Source: Halomarinibacterium sp041392205 (GTDB lineage: Bacteria > Bacteroidota > Bacteroidia > Flavobacteriales > Flavobacteriaceae). From it: a stretch of 64,000 nucleotides of DNA. Below are positions 25,711 to 35,458 of this stretch, piece after piece. Where the stretch lies: the NCBI GenBank assembly GCA_041392205.1, contig JAWKMO010000009.1, positions 33,274 through 97,273 on the forward strand, given 5' to 3'. How positions within the stretch are numbered: position 1 is the stretch's first letter; every line of letters begins with the position of its first letter. The translations under genes were made by a program, and so were the position numbers. Under the pieces are notes generated by a model. It worked only from the letters and a program-made list of their open reading frames with translations, was not told the DNA's origin and searched no databases.

Positions 25711-27828
25711 ATGCAAAAAATTATTTTAGCGACCCTTTTTAGCTTCATGCTACTTTCGTGTAATTCTTCAAAAAAAGAACCCTTGACAACTCATAAATAC
25801 ACTAACGATTTAATTAACGAAACAAGTCCTTATCTATTACAGCATGCACACAACCCTGTAAACTGGAAGCCGTGGAATGCAAAAACCTTAGAAGAAGCCA
25901 AGCAAAGTAAAAAACTTATGGTGATAAGCGTAGGGTATGCAGCTTGCCATTGGTGCCATGTGATGGAACATGAAAGCTTTGAAGATTCTACTGTAGCCGT
26001 ACTCATGAACCAGCATTACATTTCGGTAAAAGTAGATCGTGAAGAACGGCCGGATGTTGACCAAACCTATATCAATGCCGTGCAACTAATGACGGGTAAT
26101 GCAGGTTGGCCTTTAAATGTCATTACGCTTCCCGATGGTCGTCCCATCTATGGCGGCACCTATTTTAAAAAGGAAGATTGGATGACTGTTTTACAACAAA
26201 TGCAACAATTATATGAGGACGAACCCCAAAAGCTTATTGATTATGCCAACCAACTTGAAGAAGGGATTAAAAGCATAGACCTTGTCCATTTTAATAAAAG
26301 TGATATTGATTTTAGTGAATTTAACCTAGAACCTATTGTTCAAAAATGGAAGAATAGTCTAGATACAGTTTATGGAGGTAGCAGGGGGGCTCCAAAATTT
26401 ATGATGCCCAATCATCTCGCTTTTTTTATGAGGTATGCTCAAAAAAATAAGGATAAAAATCTTCAAAATTATGTAGACCGTACCTTAGAGCGAATGGCTT
26501 TTGGAGGTCTTTATGATCAAGTTGAAGGCGGTTTTTCTAGATATAGTACCGATGAAAAATGGCATGTTCCGCACTTTGAAAAAATGCTTTATGACAATGC
26601 GCAACTAGTTAGCCTCTACAGTCATGCCTATGCGCTTACAAAAAACCCATTATATAAAGACATTGTAGAAGAAACGCTTGCTTATGTTGAAACCGAAATG
26701 ACCCATGAGGAAGGTGCTTTTTACTCGTCTTTGGATGCCGATAGTCTTACAAAGGAAGGCGAACTTGAAGAAGGTGCCTATTACACTTTTTCTATGGAAA
26801 CTTTACAAAGTCATATCCCCCCTCAAGATTGGGCTTTGTTTGAAGACTATTACAATATAAATAATTATGGGAAATGGGAAGCTGAAGGAACTTACGTGCT
26901 TATTAGAAATTTAAATGACGAAGAAATTATTTCGAAACATAACATTACTTTAAAGGATCTTTCGGAAAAAAAAGAAAGTTGGAAAAAACTATTAAAACAA
27001 TATCGGAAATCACTTTCCAAACCCCGTCTTGATGATAAAACATTAACCTCTTGGAATGGTTTAATGATAAAAGCTTATGTAGATGCTTATAAGGTTTTCC
27101 ATAATGAAGCCTATTTAAAAGCCGCTTTAAAAAATGGAAAATTCATACTATCAAAACAAATGCACCCCAGTGGTGCATTATACCACACCTATAAAGAAGG
27201 CAAATCCAGTATCAATGGCTACCTGGAGGATTATGCTTCCGTAATAGAGGGTTTTATAGCTTTGTATGAAGTGAGTTTGGATGAAACATGGATTGAAAAA
27301 GCAAACGAATTAGCTATGTATGCTTTCAAAAACTTCTTTGATGAAGAAAAACATATGTTTTATTTTACGTCTAAAGAGGATGCCGAAATTATTTCTCGAA
27401 GTTTTGAATACCGAGATAATGTTATTTCAGCTTCCAATTCTATTATGGCAAAAAATCTGTTTGTCTTAGCCCATCATTTTGATAATGAAAAATATGCTAT
27501 AACAGGATTACAAATGCTAAAAAACATTCAGCCTGAGTTGGAAAAATACCCTTCCAGTTTTGCCAATTGGATGGATCTTTTACTTCATTTTCAATCCAAA
27601 TACTATGAAATTGTAGTGGTAGGAGAAAATGCCTCGCAACTAATTTCAGAATTAAATTCTCAATACATCCCAAACAAACTTATTGCAGGCGCTACAGAGT
27701 CTTCAACTCTTTCATTATTAAAAGAACGGTTTGTACCCGGTAGAACCTTAATTTATGTATGTATTAACAATACGTGTAAACTTCCCGTAGAGGATGTTTC
27801 TAAAGCAATGGAACTTTTAGAACATTAG
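25711..27828 (+). CDS. YyaL/SSP411-like protein with thioredoxin domain, lipoprotein
   Basis: A 705-residue protein with a lipoprotein signal (lipobox LLSC, Cys17) and an N-terminal thioredoxin-like domain with NPVNW and the redox-type C79-H-W-C82. A large (alpha/alpha)6-barrel glycosidase-like region follows from about residue 200 (YDQVEGGFSRYSTDEKWHVPHFEKML). It is full length for the family (DUF255, human SPATA20 relative). The family has no settled biochemical role. Most members are cytoplasmic; the lipobox suggests this one is exported. The start ATG 25711 is chosen over an upstream in-frame codon (25693). Confidence 0.88.
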   Translation: MQKIILATLFSFMLLSCNSSKKEPLTTHKYTNDLINETSPYLLQHAHNPVNWKPWNAKTLEEAKQSKKLMVISVGYAACHWCHVMEHESFEDSTVAVLMNQHYISVKVDREERPDVDQTYINAVQLMTGNAGWPLNVITLPDGRPIYGGTYFKKEDWMTVLQQMQQLYEDEPQKLIDYANQLEEGIKSIDLVHFNKSDIDFSEFNLEPIVQKWKNSLDTVYGGSRGAPKFMMPNHLAFFMRYAQKNKDKNLQNYVDRTLERMAFGGLYDQVEGGFSRYSTDEKWHVPHFEKMLYDNAQLVSLYSHAYALTKNPLYKDIVEETLAYVETEMTHEEGAFYSSLDADSLTKEGELEEGAYYTFSMETLQSHIPPQDWALFEDYYNINNYGKWEAEGTYVLIRNLNDEEIISKHNITLKDLSEKKESWKKLLKQYRKSLSKPRLDDKTLTSWNGLMIKAYVDAYKVFHNEAYLKAALKNGKFILSKQMHPSGALYHTYKEGKSSINGYLEDYASVIEGFIALYEVSLDETWIEKANELAMYAFKNFFDEEKHMFYFTSKEDAEIISRSFEYRDNVISASNSIMAKNLFVLAHHFDNEKYAITGLQMLKNIQPELEKYPSSFANWMDLLLHFQSKYYEIVVVGENASQLISELNSQYIPNKLIAGATESSTLSLLKERFVPGRTLIYVCINNTCKLPVEDVSKAMELLEH

Positions 27829-28005
27829 GCTCGTTAATCCATTGTTAAAAACATTTTCTTAACATTTATCTAAAGTGATAATTATTATATTCGCACCTTC
27901 TATATAAAATCCCAAGTGTTGTTTTTTATATAATTCGAAAATGTTTACCTTAAAGAGATAAGCATTTATCATAATTTTAAAAATTAAATACCCTAAAAAA
28001 TTACC

Positions 28006-28698
28006 ATGCAAAAGTTAGTCACAACTCTTTTATTTTTTACGATTTGTTTTACTGTTGTTGCACAAAAGGAAACGGAAGAACAAACGGATGATAAATACCT
28101 TACCAATGTTTCTATCACTATTAATCCCCAAGCCATTAATTATACAGGTTCTGCCTATGAAAATGACAACTTTGTATTAGGAAATGTTTATAAAAAAGGG
28201 AAAATTATAGCCAATAATGTTGCTTTGCGTTATAATGGCTTGAGAGATGAATTTGAAGTAAAAGAAAACTTAAGTACTCCCAATACCGCTGCAAAGGTAA
28301 TGATGAGAAATCCTGATATTTATGTAAAAATGACAAATAAAGTATTTGTGTATGCAGCTCCTAAAGAGGGTGTTATTAAACCCGGTTATTTCTTGGTTTT
28401 GTTTGAAGGGGAAAGTGCAGATCTTTATAAAAAGGTTGCTAAGGAATTTGTAGAAGGGATGGCCGCTACCACCTCATTAACTAGAGCCGTACCCAATAGC
28501 TATAAAGAAAAAGAATCTTATTATCTAGTAAATAGAAAATCCAATACATTTCAAGAATTTCCTAGTTCGCGAAATGCAAAATTTACTGTTTTTAAAGACA
28601 AGAAAAAAGAAATTAAAACATACTCTAAAGAAGAAAATCTTAATATTAACAGAGAATCTTCTCTAATTAAGCTAGTTGAATATTATAACTCTTTATAA
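28006..28698 (+). CDS. Exported protein of unknown function (paralogue A)
   Basis: A 230-residue protein with a clear signal peptide (cleavage near VVAQ, residue 20). Family not recognised. It shares a common plan with the next gene: a LGN/IxxxGKII strand, NxALRYNxxxDEFE, a LYKK block, a TTSLTRAVPxxYKEKxSYY segment, FPSS, and a helical C-terminus with LNINxExxLIxLxxYY. The 177 bases upstream hold an inverted repeat TGTTAA/TTAACA (27842-27863) and a weak -7-like TATATTCG, and no gene. A periplasmic location is likely. Confidence 0.75.
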   Translation: MQKLVTTLLFFTICFTVVAQKETEEQTDDKYLTNVSITINPQAINYTGSAYENDNFVLGNVYKKGKIIANNVALRYNGLRDEFEVKENLSTPNTAAKVMMRNPDIYVKMTNKVFVYAAPKEGVIKPGYFLVLFEGESADLYKKVAKEFVEGMAATTSLTRAVPNSYKEKESYYLVNRKSNTFQEFPSSRNAKFTVFKDKKKEIKTYSKEENLNINRESSLIKLVEYYNSL

Positions 28699-28719
28699 TA
28701 TTCATTCTTTTAAAATTAT

Positions 28720-28752
28720 AAATGCATTGTTTTAAACAATGCATTTTTTTTT
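28720..28752 (+). terminator. Terminator between the two exported paralogues
   Basis: Arms AAATGCATTG and CAATGCATTT, extendable with TTT/AAA, are followed by nine T. The paralogues are therefore probably transcribed separately. Confidence 0.8.
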
Positions 28753-28794
28753 AAAATATTATTTCTAAATTAGAGATTAACTAAAAAACCTTTT

Positions 28795-29553
28795 ATGAAG
28801 TATTTACTTTTTTCTTTAACATTGTTATTTTACTATTCTGTAAATGCGCAATTTGATACATCAAAGTTAAATGGCGCGGCTGGGATAGAACCCACTAAAT
28901 TTGGAATTGTTACCGCTTCCTCCCCTTCTCATTTTTCAAAAATAAATTCTTATGGAAAAGTTTTTGGCGATGAAAATGGCGAACCCAGTCCAGATACCGT
29001 TGGAAGTCCCTACTTTCATGATTCATATACTTTAGGATCTATTATAAAAGACAATGAAATATTTGCAGAAAATATTGCCTTAAGGTATAATATCTATAAT
29101 GATATTTTTATTGGTAAGATAAATTTAATATCTATTGAGGATGAGGCTAAAACCATTATTAAATCTGAAGAATTTAAAATTAAAATGGGTAACAATCTAT
29201 TTATTGCCCTCCCAAGCTATGGAAACCCCAATGCCTTACAATATTATCAAGTTCTAATGACAGGAAATAAAGGCACTTTGTATAAAAAAAATGAAAAAAT
29301 ATATAAAGAAAGGGTCATGGCAACCACTACATTAACTAGAGATATACCCCCAGCATTTAAAGATAAGGCATCTTATTATTTTGCAGATTTTGAAGGTCAT
29401 TTTAACGAACTTCCTTCCTCTAAAAAGAAAATAATTGAGTTATTTGGGAATAATCAAAAAGAGATGGCAGAATATATCAAAAAGAATAAACTAAATATAA
29501 ATAATGAAAATGATTTAATTCGATTGTTCAGATTTTACGAAACATTACAATAA
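28795..29553 (+). CDS. Exported protein of unknown function (paralogue B)
   Basis: A 252-residue protein with a signal peptide (cleavage near VNAQ, residue 19), paralogous to the preceding gene over its last about 180 residues: ENIALRYNIYND, GTLYKKNEK, ATTTLTRDIPPAFKDKASYYF, LPSSKKK and the closing LNINNENDLIRLFRFYE. Its N-terminal 65 residues differ. No known domain was recognised and no catalytic motif is evident. Its last nine bases overlap the 3' end of tsaB on the other strand. Confidence 0.75.
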   Translation: MKYLLFSLTLLFYYSVNAQFDTSKLNGAAGIEPTKFGIVTASSPSHFSKINSYGKVFGDENGEPSPDTVGSPYFHDSYTLGSIIKDNEIFAENIALRYNIYNDIFIGKINLISIEDEAKTIIKSEEFKIKMGNNLFIALPSYGNPNALQYYQVLMTGNKGTLYKKNEKIYKERVMATTTLTRDIPPAFKDKASYYFADFEGHFNELPSSKKKIIELFGNNQKEMAEYIKKNKLNINNENDLIRLFRFYETLQ

Positions 29554-30204
29554 TATAAAGTCTTTTAAATAATAAGGTTCAAAATAAGCAACATCTTCAA
29601 AGCTTTTCTCTTCCCATTTTTCTTGTGCCAATGAGGTCATTTGAAATGCCGAAGGAAGTTTTTCTTCTATAAAAATGGCCGAAGGATGACTACATATTTC
29701 TTTAAATTTTTTAACCCCATTCCCAATAAAAGTCACTGAACCTCTTTCAAGAAATTCAAAAAAAGAATTCTCATTTAGTATTTCAGCTTTTGTTTTTTGT
29801 ATTTCTACTCCTATGTTATTATAAATTGAAACGTAAACCTCCATCCTACGTGCATCAATCATAGGAATAATAAAATCGGTTTTGGGATCCCCTTGCAACG
29901 CTAAAATTTGAAGCGTAGGAATAGCAATTAATGGCACATTTAAGGCAAAGCACAACCCTTTTGCTGCCGAAACCCCTATACGCAATCCAGTATAGGATCC
30001 TGGCCCTTTGCTAATGGCAATGGCAGCAATTTCTTCCAAAGGGGTATGGGATTCTTTCAAAACTTCTTCTATAAAAACATGAAGTTGCTCTGCATGGGTA
30101 AATTCTTTACCCTTATCCTCTCTAAAAGCAATAACGCTTCCGTTTTCCGAAAGCGTTACCGAGCAATTGGTGGTGGCTGTTTCTAAACAAAGTATCTTAG
30201 TCAT
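29545..30204 (-). CDS. tsaB: tRNA threonylcarbamoyladenosine biosynthesis protein TsaB
   Basis: Non-catalytic partner of TsaD in making the t6A37 modification of ANN-decoding tRNAs. The 219-residue ASKHA-fold protein begins ILCLETATTNCSVTL and has the diagnostic SKGPGSYTGLRIGVSAAKGL segment (about residues 65-84). It lies last in the export operon, its start overlapping the adaptor gene by eight bases. This linkage to an ABC exporter is a genomic habit of Flavobacteriia with no evident functional link. Confidence 0.96.
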   Translation of the reverse strand: MTKILCLETATTNCSVTLSENGSVIAFREDKGKEFTHAEQLHVFIEEVLKESHTPLEEIAAIAISKGPGSYTGLRIGVSAAKGLCFALNVPLIAIPTLQILALQGDPKTDFIIPMIDARRMEVYVSIYNNIGVEIQKTKAEILNENSFFEFLERGSVTFIGNGVKKFKEICSHPSAIFIEEKLPSAFQMTSLAQEKWEEKSFEDVAYFEPYYLKDFILL

Positions 30205-31486
30205 TATTTTCTTTGTCTTCTTTTTTCAAGGAAGATTCCTCGGTTACTTTATCGCCATTCTTTAAAGTTTTGGTAACGGTATTATAAGGTCCAATAATAA
30301 CTGTTTCCCCAGCTTTTAATCCCGTGGTAATTTCAATATTACTATCGTCTTGAATTCCAGTTGTAATAACCCTTAACCTTGCTTCATCTCCTTCTTTTAC
30401 AAATACACACTCAAATTTTTTATCACTTTGGGTATCCGTTTTTAAACTTTCTAATTTTTTAACACTACTGGTGTCGCTTTTAATTACAACGGCACTAATA
30501 GGAACTGCAACTATTTGTTGTTTACTATTGGTTATAATATCCACCGTAGCTGTCATCCCTGGTCGGAAAGGGGAGAAATTTTCAGGTTTGCCATCGATTA
30601 AATCTTTATAAGAGCTTGCCAAAATCCTTACCTTTACTTTAAAGTTTGTTACTTGGTCTGCAGATAAAGCTGTTTCTGCAGAATTGGCAATTTCGGTTAC
30701 AATACCCTTAAATTCTCTTTTAAGATAAGCATCGACCTCTACAATAGTAGAATCTCCAATTTGAACTTTTACAATATCGTTTTCATTTACATCTACTTCT
30801 ACTTCCATATTACTTAGGTTGGCAACCCGCACAATCTCAGTACCCGCCATTTGGGCAGTACCCACCACTCTTTCTCCTAATTCTACAGAAAGTTTTGAAA
30901 TGGTCCCTGTCATGGGAGCATAAATAGAGGTTCTTGTTAAATTATCTTGTGTTTGTTTTACATTAGCCGCTGCACTTTGTACATTGTAATAAGCCGATTC
31001 TTTATTGGCTTGTGCTACTTCATAATCTGCGACCGATCTATCCCACTCGCTTTTCGAGATAACCCCTTTTTCAAAAAGAGCTTTGTTTCGGTTGTAATTT
31101 AATTCGGCATTTTTTAAAGAGGCCTGTGTTTGTGCCAATTGTGCCCTCGCATTTTGTAATCCTGCTTGTGATTGAGTGAGGGCAGATTGAATTAAATCTG
31201 GATTAATACGAACCAACAAATCCCCTTTTTGCACCTGCTGGCCTTCTTTTACTGGAAGTTCTATAATTTCCCCCGATACTTCTGAAGAGAGCATAACTTC
31301 CACTTCGGGTTGAATTTTTCCTGTAGCAGCTACCGTTTCAACAATATCCATGGGTGTAATTTGAGAAGTCTCTACTTCTTTAAAATTACCCTTTTTTCCA
31401 AACCAACCCAGTTTACTCCCTATTAAAAGAAAAGCGATTAATAAAACAGAAATAATTATAATCCAATTTCGGGTTTTTGTATTCAT
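30197..31486 (-). CDS. Periplasmic adaptor (HlyD/MacA family), second of the operon
   Basis: Membrane-fusion protein bridging an inner-membrane transporter and TolC. The 429-residue protein has an N-terminal membrane anchor (about 9-28), a lipoyl-like half (GEIIELPVKEGQQVQKGDLLVRI), a long alpha-hairpin (about 108-185), the second lipoyl half, a beta-barrel and a membrane-proximal domain ending GLKAGETVIIGP. The length is typical. It is transcribed after the TolC gene. Together with the other adaptor (33025-34176), one operon carries two distinct adaptors for one exporter. Confidence 0.9.
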   Translation of the reverse strand: MNTKTRNWIIIISVLLIAFLLIGSKLGWFGKKGNFKEVETSQITPMDIVETVAATGKIQPEVEVMLSSEVSGEIIELPVKEGQQVQKGDLLVRINPDLIQSALTQSQAGLQNARAQLAQTQASLKNAELNYNRNKALFEKGVISKSEWDRSVADYEVAQANKESAYYNVQSAAANVKQTQDNLTRTSIYAPMTGTISKLSVELGERVVGTAQMAGTEIVRVANLSNMEVEVDVNENDIVKVQIGDSTIVEVDAYLKREFKGIVTEIANSAETALSADQVTNFKVKVRILASSYKDLIDGKPENFSPFRPGMTATVDIITNSKQQIVAVPISAVVIKSDTSSVKKLESLKTDTQSDKKFECVFVKEGDEARLRVITTGIQDDSNIEITTGLKAGETVIIGPYNTVTKTLKNGDKVTEESSLKKEDKENND

Positions 31487-31491
31487 AATTG

Positions 31492-32949
31492 TTAAAACTT
31501 AAGTTCGGTTGCTGGGATACCAAAATACAACTCTAAAACCTTTAATTTGAATATATAGTCATATTTTGCTCTATTGGCTTCAATTTTGGTATTGTCGAAA
31601 CGTGTTTTGGACTGGCTAAAATCGAATGCATTGGTTAAGCCCACATCATAACGGTCCTTGGCATATTGATAAGCTAATTCTTGGGATTCTAGCGCCTTTT
31701 GAGCCGCTTCAAAAGATTTGTAAGCCCCTTTTGCATCTACATAAGCTTGATAGATGGTGGACTCTAAATCGAGCTTGGTTTGTTCTAATAAAAATTCTTG
31801 TCTTTTAATATTTACTTTACTTCTTTTCACACTATTCCTAGTTGAAAAACCATTAAAAATAGGAACATTGAGTTGAAAACCATATGAAACTCCATCGTTT
31901 AAGTATAACTGCTCTGTAAAGGGTAAAGCATCTAATTCTCTTAAACCTAAAATATTAGGTTCAAATCCAAATACAGATTCCCCCGTAGTTCCCACCACGC
32001 CAATTGGAGAATCGCTTAAAGTTACTGGGTTATTGGGGTCTAGAATTGTTTCTATACCACTAACACGGTCGGACTCACGGGTATTGTAATTTATGAATGC
32101 ATTTAAGGTGGGCATATACGCCGATTTGGATATTTGGAAATCTTTTTCGGCTAATTCTAAATTCGTTTCTGCAATTTTAATTTCACTTCTATTTTCTTTA
32201 GCAGCAGAAATAATTTCTGAAATATCTTTGGCAGTAATCCCTTCATCTATAATTTCATAACCTTCATCTTCAATATCAAAATTCTCATAATCATCAATTA
32301 ATAATAATTGTGCAAGACTAAGTAATGAAATCTTTACTGCATTTTCATTAACCGCAATAGTTTGTTTTTCTGAAGCATCTGTTGCTTGAATTTCTAATAA
32401 ATCACCTCGAGGTAAAACTCCTGCATCGACCAAATCCATAGTGCGTTTAATTTGCTCTTGAGTCACCATATTTTGGGATTGAAGTACCACCAAATTTGCT
32501 TTATTGGTAAGTACTTGAAGATACGCGTTGGCAACAAAAAGGGAAATATCATCTTTCATTTTTGAAAGACCATAATCACTGGCAAGTTGAGACAATTTGG
32601 CCCTTTGATATATCCTATGGTTTCTAAGTCCCTGAAATAGGTTCACACCAAGGGTTACACTATAAGAAGAGTTTCTAGAGGTCTGATTTTCTAAAACTCC
32701 GGTAGTGATATTTTGAGTAAGTCCCGTGTTCCATGAGTTTGATGCAGAACCATTTAGTGAAGGTAAAAAATTACCTATCGCATCACTTTTTTCAATTTCA
32801 GCAAGCTCTTTATCAAGTTCACTTTGTTTTACTGAAATGTTATTTTCAAGAGCATGAGTTACACATTCGCGTAATGTCCATTTTTTATTTTGCGCTTGAA
32901 TTGAAAATCCAATACTAAATAGTAAAATAAATAAACCTAGTTTCTTCAT
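31492..32949 (-). CDS. TolC family outer-membrane efflux protein
   Basis: Outer-membrane exit duct. The 485-residue protein has a signal peptide (MKKLGLFILLFSIGFSIQAQ), then two OEP repeats made of long helices and paired barrel strands (NGSASNSWNTGLTQN and GFQLNVPIFNGFSTRNSV). ATG 32949 is preferred to 32967 because it begins the signal peptide directly. It sits between two adaptor genes in the operon, which fits an assembly of adaptor, permease and TolC. Confidence 0.92.
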   Translation of the reverse strand: MKKLGLFILLFSIGFSIQAQNKKWTLRECVTHALENNISVKQSELDKELAEIEKSDAIGNFLPSLNGSASNSWNTGLTQNITTGVLENQTSRNSSYSVTLGVNLFQGLRNHRIYQRAKLSQLASDYGLSKMKDDISLFVANAYLQVLTNKANLVVLQSQNMVTQEQIKRTMDLVDAGVLPRGDLLEIQATDASEKQTIAVNENAVKISLLSLAQLLLIDDYENFDIEDEGYEIIDEGITAKDISEIISAAKENRSEIKIAETNLELAEKDFQISKSAYMPTLNAFINYNTRESDRVSGIETILDPNNPVTLSDSPIGVVGTTGESVFGFEPNILGLRELDALPFTEQLYLNDGVSYGFQLNVPIFNGFSTRNSVKRSKVNIKRQEFLLEQTKLDLESTIYQAYVDAKGAYKSFEAAQKALESQELAYQYAKDRYDVGLTNAFDFSQSKTRFDNTKIEANRAKYDYIFKLKVLELYFGIPATELKF

Positions 32950-33024
32950 AATTGATTGTTGACCCATTGGTCTTTGGTTTTATGAAAGTGTTACAAATAT
33001 CGTAAAATTATATGTGTTAGAATT

Positions 33025-34176
33025 TTAAAATTCTGGTGGAGAGGTAATTTGGTTCCACACTTTAATTTTATCTTCTTTAGAAATTCCGTTTTTTACTTCA
33101 ACAATTATTCCGTCGCTAATCCCTAATTCTACGTCTCTACGTTCAAATTTTTGGTCACCAACGGCCACCTCTATATAGGGTTTTTGAGTTTCAGAATCGT
33201 ATTGTATGAGTGCTTCTTTAACCGTTAAAACACTGTCTGCTCTCGCTAAAATAATAGAAGCGTTTGCACTTAAACCAGCACGAATAAATGTAGTATCTTT
33301 TTTACTTAGAGTTCCTTTTATTTCAAATTGAATGGCACCATTTTCTTCAACCCCTTTAGGCGCAATATAATCTAAAATGGCATCAAACTTTTTATTTTCT
33401 ATGGCACCTACTGTAATCTCTAGCGGAAGGTTTTCAGTAATTTTTCCTACTTCACTTTCGTCTACTTTTCCTTCAAAAATCATTTTCCCCACATCGGCCA
33501 AGGTGGCAATGGTGGTACCATCGTTAAAGTTGTTGGATTCTATTACTTGATTTCCCACTTTTACTGGAACGTCCAGAACCATTCCAGAGACAGTGGCTCT
33601 AATCTCTGTGTTAGCTAGGGCTCCTAAGCCACTGGTGGTTCCTGTTTTTACAATATCGAATGTTTGTTGGGCCCCAGACAAATTAACTTTTTCTTGATTA
33701 TAACGCTGTTGGGCTTGATTGTAGGCAAGTTGTGCATTATCAAATTCGTTGGCAGAGATAACTCCTTTTTCAAATAATGCTTTTTGGCGATCATAGATAT
33801 TTTTTTGACTTTCAAAAGCTAGTCTTGCAGTTTCTACTTGAGTTCTTATTGCATTAATATTAATTTTGGCGCTGTTTAATGAGTTTACATTAGGCACTAC
33901 TTTTACTTTGGCTATTAAGTCACCTGTATGTATTATATCTCCCGCTTCTACAAAAATTTCATCAATAATTCCAGAAATATTAGGCTTAATGAGAACTTCT
34001 TCTCTAGGCACAATGCTCCCGGTAGCTACCGTTTTTTTTATAACACTAGCGACTTCTGGAGATTCGGTTTCATAAATTACGGGATCCTGTTTATCTTTTA
34101 CATAAATATATCGAATCCCTAGTATAAATAGGACAAAGATGACAATTAGTGTAATGATAGTTCCTTTTCTTTTCAT
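33025..34176 (-). CDS. Periplasmic adaptor (HlyD/MacA family), first of the operon
   Basis: A 383-residue membrane-fusion protein: N-terminal anchor (about 6-26), lipoyl half (ISGIIDEIFVEAGDIIHTGD), alpha-hairpin (about 100-165) with a segment ALFEKGVISANEFDNAQ also found in the other adaptor, then barrel and membrane-proximal domains. It follows two FtsX-type permease genes and precedes tolC. It is the likely MacA-like partner of those permeases; the division of labour with the second adaptor is unknown. Confidence 0.9.
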   Translation of the reverse strand: MKRKGTIITLIVIFVLFILGIRYIYVKDKQDPVIYETESPEVASVIKKTVATGSIVPREEVLIKPNISGIIDEIFVEAGDIIHTGDLIAKVKVVPNVNSLNSAKININAIRTQVETARLAFESQKNIYDRQKALFEKGVISANEFDNAQLAYNQAQQRYNQEKVNLSGAQQTFDIVKTGTTSGLGALANTEIRATVSGMVLDVPVKVGNQVIESNNFNDGTTIATLADVGKMIFEGKVDESEVGKITENLPLEITVGAIENKKFDAILDYIAPKGVEENGAIQFEIKGTLSKKDTTFIRAGLSANASIILARADSVLTVKEALIQYDSETQKPYIEVAVGDQKFERRDVELGISDGIIVEVKNGISKEDKIKVWNQITSPPEF

Positions 34177-34197
34177 TTTATGATTGATTAATAGTTG

Positions 34198-35457
34198 TTA
34201 GTCCATTCGTAATGCATCAATGGGTTTCATTTGTGTTGCTCTAGTAGCAGGAATAAGTCCTGCTAAAATTCCTGATAGTATTAATATGGCTAGCGCCACA
34301 ATAATGACTCCAATCCCCACGGTGGGATTGGCAAAGTTTTCAACAGGGCCAGTGCTTTCTAAAATTTTGTTTAAAATCCATATAATACCTGCTGCAAAGG
34401 CAATTCCTACCATTCCAGAAATAATGGTAAGGACCAAAGATTCCTGTAAAATTTGCATTCGTATGTTCCATGGGCTTGCACCAATCGCTCTTCTAACCCC
34501 AATTTCTTTGGTACGTTCCTTAACCACAATGAGCATAATATTACTAATTCCTATAACCCCCGAAAGCAGTACCAATGCCCCTACAAAGTATCCCACAAAA
34601 GTTAAAATAGAAAATAGTCCCATAATTTTTGAAAATTCTTCGGCAAGATCAAAATGACCAATAGCGCGTTCATCGTCTGGATGTACATTTCTCAATTCTC
34701 GCATAAGTGACATCACTTTTGGTTTAAGATCGGTGATACTCACTTTATCATTTGCAGTGATAGCCATCCACCCTACAATATCACCATAATTAAAAGCCTG
34801 AGAAAAGGTAGTAAATGGAACAAAAATGGTATTGGCGTCTTCTTCTTGATCTCCTTGGCTATTGCTCTTTTTAAAGGTTCCAATAACCAAAAAGTTGATG
34901 CCATTAATCTTTATATAAGACCCCAGCGGTTCTTCTCCTTTATTGTATAGTGCTTTTACAACATCTCTTCCAACCACCGCTACTTTTCTTTTTTCCTGAA
35001 TATCGGAATAACTTAAAAACCTCCCCGAAATAATTTCCATAGGTTCTTGTTTAATATATTCTGGGTAATCACCATAGATATTAAAAGCACCAGTTTTTTC
35101 ATTTCGGGTAACATTATTTGCACCTCGAAATCCACCCAATTGATTTCTAGGGGAAACGTATTTTAAATCGGGAAAATTCTGTTTTAAAACTTCAACATCT
35201 TGAATTTTAAAGTTAAAATTTCTTCCTTTTGAAAAGCCCTTATAAGGAATAGAAGTCGTTTGCGACCACATAAAAATAGAGTTGGTTGCAAAATCTCCAA
35301 AATCGGCTTGCACACCGTGTTTTAATCCATTGGTTAAGGCAAGTAAAAGGACCAATATGAAAATCCCCCAAAATACTCCAAAAGCAGTTAAAAAGGTTCT
35401 AAACCTATTGGCATTAAGTGCCTCGAGTATTTCGTTCCAACGATCTCTGTTAAACAT
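34198..35457 (-). CDS. MacB-like ABC transporter permease (second)
   Basis: A 419-residue permease with the MacB layout: first membrane helix (about 20-42), a large periplasmic domain (about 45-280), then three C-terminal FtsX helices from about 285. The cytosolic motif VKERTKEIGVRRAIGASPW is diagnostic. It has no fused ATPase, unlike E. coli MacB. One intergenic base separates it from its paralogue upstream, with which it could form a heterodimer. Confidence 0.92.
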   Translation of the reverse strand: MFNRDRWNEILEALNANRFRTFLTAFGVFWGIFILVLLLALTNGLKHGVQADFGDFATNSIFMWSQTTSIPYKGFSKGRNFNFKIQDVEVLKQNFPDLKYVSPRNQLGGFRGANNVTRNEKTGAFNIYGDYPEYIKQEPMEIISGRFLSYSDIQEKRKVAVVGRDVVKALYNKGEEPLGSYIKINGINFLVIGTFKKSNSQGDQEEDANTIFVPFTTFSQAFNYGDIVGWMAITANDKVSITDLKPKVMSLMRELRNVHPDDERAIGHFDLAEEFSKIMGLFSILTFVGYFVGALVLLSGVIGISNIMLIVVKERTKEIGVRRAIGASPWNIRMQILQESLVLTIISGMVGIAFAAGIIWILNKILESTGPVENFANPTVGIGVIIVALAILILSGILAGLIPATRATQMKPIDALRMD

Positions 35458-35458
35458 A

